From the NCBI GenBank assembly GCA_946481585.1, contig CAMLOF010000002.1, positions 1 to 38,340 on the forward strand: a stretch of DNA of 38,340 bases, written 5' to 3'. The DNA comes from an uncultured Macromonas sp. (GTDB taxonomy: Bacteria; Pseudomonadota; Gammaproteobacteria; Burkholderiales; Burkholderiaceae). This document shows, one piece after another, positions 32,287 through 38,340 of this stretch. Below the pieces are notes generated by a model. It saw only the letters and a program-made list of their open reading frames with translations. It was not told where the DNA came from and ran no database searches. The first letter of the stretch is position 1. Each line of letters opens with the position of its first letter. Position numbers and translations under genes: made by a program.

Positions 32287-32750
32287 ACAAGCCCACCCAA
32301 CTCACCACCGTGCTGGAAGTCTGCACCCAGCGCCGCGACGAAGCGCTGCAGGCGCTGGGGCAGGCGCAGCGTGAACTGCAGCAAGCCCAACAGCAGATGC
32401 TGCAACTGCAGGGTTACACCGCCGAGTCAATACAGCGCTGGTCGCAGCGGGCCACGCAAGGCATCAGCGTGACGCTGCTGCGCACGCAACACCAGTTCTT
32501 GGACAAGCTGGACAACGCCGTCGCTTTCCAGAACGGTGTGCTGCAACGGTTGCAGCTGCAGGTAGAGCATTGCCAGCAGCAAGTCATTCACGCCGAGCGC
32601 GAACTCGCCAGCCTGCAAAAGTACGCCGAACGCAAAGAAAAAGCCTGGCAACACCAGCTGCAACGGCAGGAACAAAAAAGCAACGATGAAATGGCCGCCA
32701 ACCTGCACCGCCAGAACACGGCAGCCACACCTTGGAAGCAAAGCTCATGA
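32283..32750 (+). CDS. fliJ: Flagellar export protein FliJ
   Basis: The 155-residue protein is almost entirely helical, with long heptad-like Gln/Leu/Glu stretches ([33 protein letters not shown]), as expected of FliJ, the two-helix coiled coil that acts as the gamma-like stalk of the FliI ring and as an escort for chaperones. Position between fliI and fliK and the length support the call. Both ends overlap the neighbours by 4 bases. Confidence 0.92.
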   Translation: MNKPTQLTTVLEVCTQRRDEALQALGQAQRELQQAQQQMLQLQGYTAESIQRWSQRATQGISVTLLRTQHQFLDKLDNAVAFQNGVLQRLQLQVEHCQQQVIHAERELASLQKYAERKEKAWQHQLQRQEQKSNDEMAANLHRQNTAATPWKQSS

Positions 32751-34015
32751 AAGCAGAACACGCCACCACCACGCGCCAGGAGCACCAGCTCATCCAACGC
32801 AACGCAGCGGCCCAGCGTGCCCAGCAATCGCAGACCAGCCAGGCAGCTTCTGCGGCAGACTTGTTCGCGCAGATGCTGCAAGACAACCTCGACCCCGGTA
32901 AGGACTCTGCCTTGCAGGACGAGCTTGCAGCGGCCGTTGACGCGCCATTGCTGGAAGACCCCACGCTCGCCGGCCTGGTTCCGCCGCAAGGCAAAGACGC
33001 GCGCAAGTCTGCCGAAGAACCCGCGATTGCTGCGAACCTGTTCAATCCACTGGCCGGGCTGCAAATCGGACTGCCCTCCGAGGCCATCACCACCGAAGAT
33101 CAGGCCTTGAACGCCACCCTCGCCAGGGCGCAAGACACCGTGTCCGGGCAGCCAGCAGGCAAGGGCCTGGCGAACAGAGCCGACAAAGGCGGCAAGGCCC
33201 AAAACCCCAACGCTGCCTTGTCCGCCACACGCGCCGTCCCGGCATCGGCGGAAGATGCCTTGGGCAAGGCCACGCCTGCCACCCCCGCCACACCCAGCGC
33301 ACAAAGCCTGCAATCCTCGGCGCAAGCGCTGCAAGGTGCGAGCAACGGAGAGTCCGCTGGCACTCACCGCACCGGCTCCAACGTCGAATCGAGCGAATCC
33401 GCTACCGCACCAACGTTCGCGGTGGTGGCATCAACAGGCAGTGCCCCGCGTGGCGACAGCAACTCACCGTCCAGCGGTTCAGGCTCCGATCTGGGCACAG
33501 GCGCTGCGTCATCCCCAGACAACAACACCAGCGCTGCCTCCGGGCCAGACGCTGCACCTGCGGAAAGCTTCGCCGAACGCATGGACCAGGCCATGCAGGA
33601 AGCTTTTGATTCCCTTGGCGCTCAAGTCAGCGTCTGGGCCTCTCAAAACACAAAACGGGCGGCCATGCGGTTGGACGCTGGACTGCGCGATGCGCTGGAA
33701 GTGGACGTGACGCTCAAAGACCGCCAAGCCCACATCCACTTCCGTACCGACGATGCCCAGGCGCGCGAAACCATTCGCGCCCAGGCACAGACCATCCTGT
33801 CAGATCTGCTGGCACGCCAGGGCATGGACCTGGGCAGCGTATCTGTGGGAACTCAGGGCGGTGACGCAAACGGACGGTCGCCCGGACAATCAGAAAGCTC
33901 ACAAGGCTGGCGCGGCCTGCACCGCGCGCTGGACCGCGTGGGCGGCAGCGAGGCCACCGAACAGGCCGTGCAAATTCGACCGCGCAGCCAGCGGGCTCTG
34001 GACCTGTACGCCTGA
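32747..34015 (+). CDS. fliK: Flagellar hook-length control protein FliK
   Basis: The 422-residue protein measures hook length and switches export specificity. The first about 280 residues are low-complexity, Ala/Ser/Gln/Thr-rich and probably disordered. The C-terminal Flg_hook domain is at about residues 300-375 (LDAGLRDALEVDVTLKDRQ, then HFRTDDAQARETIRAQAQTIL and MDLGSVSVG). The usual L-x-P-x-x-LG-x-V core is altered to LDAGLRDALEV, a mild divergence. ATG 32747 overlaps the fliJ stop; a TTG 15 bases earlier is less likely. It is the last gene before a terminator. Confidence 0.92.
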   Translation: MKAEHATTTRQEHQLIQRNAAAQRAQQSQTSQAASAADLFAQMLQDNLDPGKDSALQDELAAAVDAPLLEDPTLAGLVPPQGKDARKSAEEPAIAANLFNPLAGLQIGLPSEAITTEDQALNATLARAQDTVSGQPAGKGLANRADKGGKAQNPNAALSATRAVPASAEDALGKATPATPATPSAQSLQSSAQALQGASNGESAGTHRTGSNVESSESATAPTFAVVASTGSAPRGDSNSPSSGSGSDLGTGAASSPDNNTSAASGPDAAPAESFAERMDQAMQEAFDSLGAQVSVWASQNTKRAAMRLDAGLRDALEVDVTLKDRQAHIHFRTDDAQARETIRAQAQTILSDLLARQGMDLGSVSVGTQGGDANGRSPGQSESSQGWRGLHRALDRVGGSEATEQAVQIRPRSQRALDLYA

Positions 34016-34032
34016 CAACCGCCTCACAGCAG

Positions 34033-34061
34033 AAAAGCCGGGACTAGCCCCGGCTTTTTTT
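34033..34061 (+). terminator. Intrinsic terminator after fliK
   Basis: A perfect 10-bp stem (AAAAGCCGGG at 34033-34042, CCCGGCTTTT at 34049-34058) with a 6-base loop runs into more T. It ends the fliFGHIJK operon 18 bases after the fliK stop. Confidence 0.94.
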
Positions 34062-34063
34062 AC

Positions 34064-34091
34064 TTTAGGCAGTCAACGTGGTCGCCATAAT
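34064..34091 (+). promoter_or_regulatory. Candidate fliL operon promoter sharing a motif with fliF
   Basis: TTTAGG (34064-34069) and CATAAT (34086-34091) are 16 bases apart, at exactly the same spacing as the block upstream of fliF, with TGG also in the same place. It lies directly behind the fliK terminator and 76 bases before ATG 34168. Confidence 0.55.
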
Positions 34092-34167
34092 CGCCATGAC
34101 AGAATAACGTTCCTGGCATACCGCCACCGTCCAGACAACGTTCTACTCCGAAACAAAGGCAACATCC

Positions 34168-34686
34168 ATGGCCGCCAAGCCCGCTGCAGGCGCAGAAAAC
34201 GCCAAACCCAAAAGCAAGAAGATGCTGATCATCATCGTCGCCGTGCTGGTGCTCGCACTGGTTGGCGCTGGCGCAGCCTTCTTCCTGCTCAAGAAAGGGC
34301 ATGCCGACGACGAGGAAGGCGGTGCAGACACCCATGAACCTGCCAAGAGCAGCAAGCCCAAGACGCCGCCGCAATTCATGCCGCTGGAAAACCTGGTCGT
34401 CAACCTGGCTGACGAAGGTGGCATCCGCTATGCGCAGGTCGGCATCACCCTGCAGGTGGCAGATCAGCCCACGGCTGACCGTATCAAATCCTTCATGCCA
34501 TCTGTTCGCAGCGGTGTGTTGATGCTGGTTTCATCACGCAAGGCTGACGAGCTTCTGCGCCCTGAAGGCAAGGAAAAGCTTGCCAACGACATCCTCCAAC
34601 TGGTGCGCGAAACCACGGGCACGGCCGTGGCGCGCGGCGACAGCCCCGTGGAAGCGGTACTGTTCTCCAGCCTGATCGTGCAGTAA
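34168..34686 (+). CDS. fliL: Flagellar basal body-associated protein FliL
   Basis: The 172-residue inner-membrane protein sits around the stators near the MS ring. A Lys/Ala-rich cytoplasmic N-terminus is followed by one membrane helix at about residues 18-40 (MLIIIVAVLVLALVGAGAAF), an acidic/Pro linker and the periplasmic FliL domain (FMPLENLVVNL, then RYAQVGITLQV and LRPEGKEKLANDIL). Length and position before fliM are typical. AAAGG lies upstream of ATG 34168. It is first in the fliLMNOPQR operon. Confidence 0.95.
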   Translation: MAAKPAAGAENAKPKSKKMLIIIVAVLVLALVGAGAAFFLLKKGHADDEEGGADTHEPAKSSKPKTPPQFMPLENLVVNLADEGGIRYAQVGITLQVADQPTADRIKSFMPSVRSGVLMLVSSRKADELLRPEGKEKLANDILQLVRETTGTAVARGDSPVEAVLFSSLIVQ

Positions 34687-34714
34687 GCCTAGCTGCCCTC
34701 CAGGAGACACGACC

Positions 34715-35719
34715 ATGAGCGACGCCTTTCTCTCACAAGACGAGATTGATGCCCTGCTCGAGGGTGTCACAGGCGAGAGCCAGAAGCTGGCCAAGGACGA
34801 GGTACCCAGTGGCGGCATACGCAGCTACGACCTCTCCAGCCAGGAACGCATCGTGCGTGGGCGCATGCCCACCATGGAGGTCATCAACGAACGCTTCGCG
34901 CGCAACTTGCGCGTGGGCTTGTTCAACTTCATCCGTCGAAGCCCGGAAATCTCGGTCGGCCCGGTGCAGGTACAAAAATACAGCATGTTCCTGCGCGAGT
35001 TGGTGGTGCCCACCAACTTCAACATCATGGCCGTGCGCCCCCTGCGTGGCAGCGGCCTGATCGTTTGCGAACCCACCCTGCTCTTCGGCGTGATCGACAG
35101 CCTCTTCGGCGGCACCGGCAAGTTCCACACCCGCATCGAAGGCCGCGACTTCTCCCCCACCGAACAACGCGTCATCAACCGCATGGTGGAGGTGGTTTCA
35201 GAGGAGTACAAAAAGGCCTGGAAGGGCGTGTATCCCCTGGAGCTGGCCTACCAGCGCTCAGAGATGCAGCCCCAGTTCGCCAACATCGCCACACCCAGCG
35301 AAATCATCGTGAGCACCAGCTTCACGCTGGAGATTGGTGACATCACCGGTTCGCTGCACCTGTGCATTCCTTACTCCACGCTGGAGCCCATCCGTGACGT
35401 GCTCTATTCCACGCTGCAGGGTGACTCCATCGAGGTGGACCGCCGCTGGGTCAAGCTGCTCAGCAACGAAATCCAGGCGGCCGAGGTAGAACTCGTCGCA
35501 GAACTGGCCACCACCGACGCCACCATCGAACAGCTGCTGGCCATGAAGGTGGGCGATTTCATCGAGCTGGAACGTGAACGCGTGATTCCCGTGAAGGTTG
35601 ACAGCGTGCCCGTGCTGGAATGCGAATACGGCACCCACAACGGCAAGTACGCACTCAAGGTGGTTCAAACCTTGCGCAGCCCGGACAAGTCCTGGCATGG
35701 AGCCAACTATGACAAGTGA
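34715..35719 (+). CDS. fliM: Flagellar motor switch protein FliM
   Basis: The 334-residue C-ring protein binds phospho-CheY through the N-terminal LSQDEIDALLEGV peptide. The middle domain has the FGVIDSLFGGTGKF motif, and the C-terminal SpoA domain pairs with FliN (about residues 255-330, VELVAELATTDATIEQLLAMKVGDFIELER region). AGGAG lies 9 bases before ATG 34715. The last 11 bases overlap fliN. Confidence 0.97.
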   Translation: MSDAFLSQDEIDALLEGVTGESQKLAKDEVPSGGIRSYDLSSQERIVRGRMPTMEVINERFARNLRVGLFNFIRRSPEISVGPVQVQKYSMFLRELVVPTNFNIMAVRPLRGSGLIVCEPTLLFGVIDSLFGGTGKFHTRIEGRDFSPTEQRVINRMVEVVSEEYKKAWKGVYPLELAYQRSEMQPQFANIATPSEIIVSTSFTLEIGDITGSLHLCIPYSTLEPIRDVLYSTLQGDSIEVDRRWVKLLSNEIQAAEVELVAELATTDATIEQLLAMKVGDFIELERERVIPVKVDSVPVLECEYGTHNGKYALKVVQTLRSPDKSWHGANYDK

Positions 35720-36122
35720 AAACGACACCCCAAACGACGAAGCCATCGCAGACGATTGGGCTCAGGCACTGCAAGAGCAGGCCGCCACGGAAAAGTCACA
35801 GGATTTCGCCGCAGGCGCGCCACACTTTGACGGCGACCCCCCACCGCCCACTGGCAACAACGACATCAGCATGGTGTTGGACATCCCGGTTCAACTGTCG
35901 GTGGAGCTGGGCCGCACCAAGGTGCCCATCAAGTACATCCTCCAACTCGCCCAGGGTTCCATCGTCGAGCTCGACGCGCTGGCCGGTGAACCCATGGACG
36001 TGCTGGTCAACGGCTACCTCATCGCCCAAGGCGAAGTGGTGGTGGTCAACGAGAAGTTCGGCATCCGCCTGACCGACATCGTCACCCCGTCTGAGCGGCT
36101 GCGCCGCCTGAGCAAACACTGA
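35709..36122 (+). CDS. fliN: Flagellar motor switch protein FliN
   Basis: The 137-residue protein has an acidic, variable N-terminus of about 55 residues and a C-terminal SpoA domain (DIPVQLSVELGRTKVPIKYIL, then GSIVELDALAGEPMDVLVNG and GEVVVVNEKFGIRLTDIV) that forms the lower C ring with FliM and docks FliH. ATG 35709 has GGAG 6 bases upstream and overlaps fliM by 11 bases. An ATG 12 bases earlier is possible but places the start on the GGAG itself. Confidence 0.96.
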   Translation: MTSENDTPNDEAIADDWAQALQEQAATEKSQDFAAGAPHFDGDPPPPTGNNDISMVLDIPVQLSVELGRTKVPIKYILQLAQGSIVELDALAGEPMDVLVNGYLIAQGEVVVVNEKFGIRLTDIVTPSERLRRLSKH

Positions 36123-36132
36123 ACCCCTCACC

Positions 36133-36495
36133 ATGAGCGACTCCTACATGGCCTACGCCCCAGTTCTGGGGCTGCTCGTGCTGCTGGTGCTGCTTGCCTG
36201 GGGCGTGCAGTGGATCAAACGCCGCGTCACCCCGGCTGGCACCGGCCTGGGCGCCGAGATGCGCGTCGTTTCGCAAATCATGCTCGGCCCACAGCAGCGG
36301 GTGGTGGTTGTGGAAGTCAATGGCCCAAGCGGCCCGGTGCAGCTCACGCTGGGCGTCACGCCCCAGCACGTGCGCACGCTGCACACGGCCACACTGCCAC
36401 GAGAAGCGTCTGCAGCCTCCGCCGCAGCAGGCAACACCAACTACAAGGAAGTTGCGGCCGCCCTCAAAAAGCCCGCGCCGGAGACCGCCGCATGA
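36133..36495 (+). CDS. fliO: Flagellar export protein FliO
   Basis: The 120-residue protein has one N-terminal membrane helix (about residues 8-28, [18 protein letters not shown]) and a small cytoplasmic domain ([36 protein letters not shown]), the normal plan of FliO, which helps assemble FliP in the export gate. It lies 10 bases after fliN and overlaps fliP by 4 bases (ATGA). Confidence 0.92.
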   Translation: MSDSYMAYAPVLGLLVLLVLLAWGVQWIKRRVTPAGTGLGAEMRVVSQIMLGPQQRVVVVEVNGPSGPVQLTLGVTPQHVRTLHTATLPREASAASAAAGNTNYKEVAAALKKPAPETAA

Positions 36496-37250
36496 CCACC
36501 AAGCGCTGGCTTGCCGGGTTGACGCTGGGCCTGTCGCTCGGCGCCGTCGCCTGGGCGCAAGCACCCGCTGGCGGCGGCGCGCAACTGCCGCTCATCATCG
36601 GGCAAGGGCCAGGCGGCACCAGCTACTCGGTGCCCATCCAGACCCTGCTCTTCTTCACCGCGCTGTCGTTCCTGCCCGCGGTGCTGCTGATGATGACGTC
36701 CTTCACCCGCATCGTCATCGTGCTTTCGTTGATGCGCCAGGCCCTGGGCACCCAGCAGGCGCCACCCAACCAAGTCATCGTCGGCCTTTCGCTGTTCCTC
36801 ACCCTGTTCGTCATGGGCCCCACGCTGGACAAGGTCTACCAAGACGCCTACAAACCCTACACCGAAAACGCCATCACCTTCGACCAGGCGCTGGAGCGTG
36901 GCGAGGTACCCATGCGGGCCTTCATGCTCAAGCAGACGCGCCAATCCGACTTCCAGCTCTTCGCCAACCTGGCCAAGCTGCCCCCCGAAACCACCGCAGA
37001 AACTGCGCCCATGCGCGTTCTGGTGCCTGCCTTCGTCATCAGCGAACTCAAAACGGCCTTCCAGATCGGTTTCATGATCTTCATCCCCTTCCTGGTGATC
37101 GACATGGTCGTGGCCAGCGTGCTCATGTCGCTGGGCATGATGATGCTGTCGCCCGTGCTGGTGGCGCTGCCCTTCAAGCTCATGCTCTTCGTGCTGGCCG
37201 ACGGCTGGAACCTGCTGATCGGCTCGCTCGCCGCGAGCTTCTCAACCTAG
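36492..37250 (+). CDS. fliP: Flagellar type III export gate protein FliP
   Basis: The 252-residue gate protein begins with a signal peptide ending near AVAWA-QAP and then has four membrane segments: [54 protein letters not shown] and [12 protein letters not shown]. FliP forms the export channel with FliQ and FliR. ATG 36492 overlaps the fliO stop; an in-frame ATG far upstream (36210) lies inside fliO and would remove the signal peptide from the N-terminus. Confidence 0.97.
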   Translation: MTTKRWLAGLTLGLSLGAVAWAQAPAGGGAQLPLIIGQGPGGTSYSVPIQTLLFFTALSFLPAVLLMMTSFTRIVIVLSLMRQALGTQQAPPNQVIVGLSLFLTLFVMGPTLDKVYQDAYKPYTENAITFDQALERGEVPMRAFMLKQTRQSDFQLFANLAKLPPETTAETAPMRVLVPAFVISELKTAFQIGFMIFIPFLVIDMVVASVLMSLGMMMLSPVLVALPFKLMLFVLADGWNLLIGSLAASFST

Positions 37251-37266
37251 CCCTCAAGGTGACACC

Positions 37267-37536
37267 GTGAACCCTCAAGACGCTCTCACCATCGGCCAGA
37301 ACGCATTGTTCATGCTGCTGACCGTGGCCGCCCCCGTGCTGGGCACCGTGCTTGTCGTGGGCCTGGTCATCAGCCTCTTTCAGGCGCTCACGCAGATCAA
37401 CGAAGCCACCCTGTCGTTCGTGCCCAAGCTGCTTGCCGCCGTGGCCGTGTTTGCCGTCGCCGGACCGTGGATGCTGACCACGCTGGTCGAATTCATCCGC
37501 CGCACGCTCCTGGCCATTCCCGACTACGCCGTCTGA
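37267..37536 (+). CDS. fliQ: Flagellar type III export gate protein FliQ
   Basis: The 89-residue protein has two membrane helices (ALFMLLTVAAPVLGTVLVVGLVISLF in two parts, and LLAAVAVFAVAGPWML) with the conserved FQALTQINEATLSFVPK turn. The start is GTG 37267 with AAGGTG upstream. It sits between fliP and fliR as in nearly all flagellar operons. Confidence 0.96.
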   Translation: MNPQDALTIGQNALFMLLTVAAPVLGTVLVVGLVISLFQALTQINEATLSFVPKLLAAVAVFAVAGPWMLTTLVEFIRRTLLAIPDYAV

Positions 37537-37544
37537 ACCCCGCC

Positions 37545-38324
37545 ATGGACGGCCCCATGGTCACCTTCACCGAGGCCCAGTTGATGGCCTGGGTGTCGCC
37601 CCTGTTCTGGCCGTTCCTGCGCGTGCTGGCGGTGTTTGCCAGCGCGCCCATCTTTTCTTCGCGCTCCGTGCCCACGCGCACAAAGGTTGGGCTGGCCTTC
37701 GTCATTGCCCTGTGCCTGCAACCGGCCTTGCCTGATCAACCCATCGTGTCGCTCAACGGCCCACAGGCCCTGGGCGCGGTGCTGCAGCAAATCATCATCG
37801 GCGTGTCCATAGGTTTGGCGGTGCGCATCGTCTTCGGTGCAGTGGAAATGGCTGGCGAAATCGTCGGTCTGCAGATGGGCCTGAACTTTGCAGGCTTCTT
37901 CGACCCCACCACCAACTCCCAGGCCAGCACCGTGGGCCGCTTCTTCGGCAACATCGCCATGCTGCTCTTCGTCATCCTCAACGGGCACCTGCTGTTGATT
38001 CAAGCCGTGGCGGCCAGCTTCCAGACCTTCCCGGTGGGCGAAGGTGCCATGGATGCCGTGCGAACTCTTCGCCTGCACGAACTTGGGGGGATCATCTTTC
38101 AGTACGGGCTGTGGATCGCCCTGCCCATGATCGGCATGCTTCTCTTCGTCAACGTGGTCATGGGCATCATCTCCCGCATCGCACCGCAGATGAACGTGTT
38201 CGCCATCGGCTTTCCGCTGACGCTGTCGGTGGGCCTCATCGGCATAGCGGCTACGCTGCCTCTCATGGACCGGCCGGTGATCAATCTCATCCGCGTCGTC
38301 AGCGAACTGTTCGTGGGCGGCTGA
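37545..38324 (+). CDS. fliR: Flagellar type III export gate protein FliR
   Basis: The 259-residue, six-helix membrane protein completes the FliPQR gate. Segments seen include FWPFLRVLAVFASAPIFSSR, VGLAFVIALCL, IIIGVSIGLAVRIVFGAVEMAGEIVG, the conserved GLNFAGFFDP, MLLFVILNGHLLLIQA and PLTLSVGLIGIAATLP. ATG 37545 is taken as the start; ATG 37557 is an alternative. An in-frame ATG at 37467 lies within fliQ. It ends 16 bases before the window edge. Confidence 0.96.
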   Translation: MDGPMVTFTEAQLMAWVSPLFWPFLRVLAVFASAPIFSSRSVPTRTKVGLAFVIALCLQPALPDQPIVSLNGPQALGAVLQQIIIGVSIGLAVRIVFGAVEMAGEIVGLQMGLNFAGFFDPTTNSQASTVGRFFGNIAMLLFVILNGHLLLIQAVAASFQTFPVGEGAMDAVRTLRLHELGGIIFQYGLWIALPMIGMLLFVNVVMGIISRIAPQMNVFAIGFPLTLSVGLIGIAATLPLMDRPVINLIRVVSELFVGG

Positions 38325-38340
38325 AGATCACAAGCCCCCA

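Overview
The window is a chromosomal flagellar region from a GC-rich Gram-negative bacterium. The order flagellin, fliD, flagellin, (island), fliS, fliT, fliE (reverse), fliFGHIJK, fliLMNOPQR, together with GC-rich codon use, fits the Betaproteobacteria, most likely a Comamonadaceae genus such as Acidovorax or a relative. The taxonomic call is inferred from gene order and protein style, not from a search.

Layout: (1) 1-2722 carries the 3' end of one flagellin gene, the filament cap fliD, and a complete second flagellin gene, with strong intrinsic terminators after the first two. (2) 2722-25454 is a glycosylation island of about 22.7 kb, all on the + strand, inserted between the flagellin gene and its chaperone fliS. 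It opens with a 1236-residue multidomain glycosyltransferase whose ATG overlaps the flagellin stop codon. After a terminator comes a tightly packed 14-gene run: rfbF-rfbG-rfbH (CDP-glucose to a CDP-3,6-dideoxy-4-keto sugar), a cobalamin-type radical SAM protein with a TPR-like tail, a YerE-like thiamine-diphosphate enzyme, a HAD phosphatase, a HpcH/HpaI-type aldolase, a SPASM-type radical SAM enzyme, a reductase/epimerase, a radical SAM enzyme with a fused nucleotide-binding domain, a NovU/TylC3-like C-methyltransferase, two more SDR proteins, an FkbM methyltransferase and a second, degenerate giant glycosyltransferase. (3) 25617-26879 holds fliS and two tandem fliT-like chaperone genes, each of the latter with its own near-perfect sigma-28 promoter. 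(4) 26907-38324 holds fliE (reverse strand) and the basal body, C-ring, export ATPase, hook-length and export-gate genes fliF to fliR in two units, fliFGHIJK and fliLMNOPQR. Both units start with the same promoter-like motif directly behind a terminator hairpin.

How the genes may work together (inference): the island appears to build an unusual C-branched, possibly C- and O-methylated deoxysugar from CDP-glucose, and the giant glycosyltransferases attach it (and perhaps further sugars) to flagellin before export. No pseudaminic/legionaminic acid genes and no Maf-type transferase are seen, so the glycan is probably not of the nonulosonic-acid type. The E3 reductase partner that RfbH needs is not in the window and must be encoded elsewhere. 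The combination of a dideoxysugar pathway, an acetaldehyde-transferring ThDP enzyme, an aldolase, three different radical SAM enzymes and a C-methyltransferase beside flagellin is the most likely novel system here.

No tRNA, rRNA, CRISPR array, insertion sequence or integrase was recognised. No gene-free gap exceeds 300 bases.
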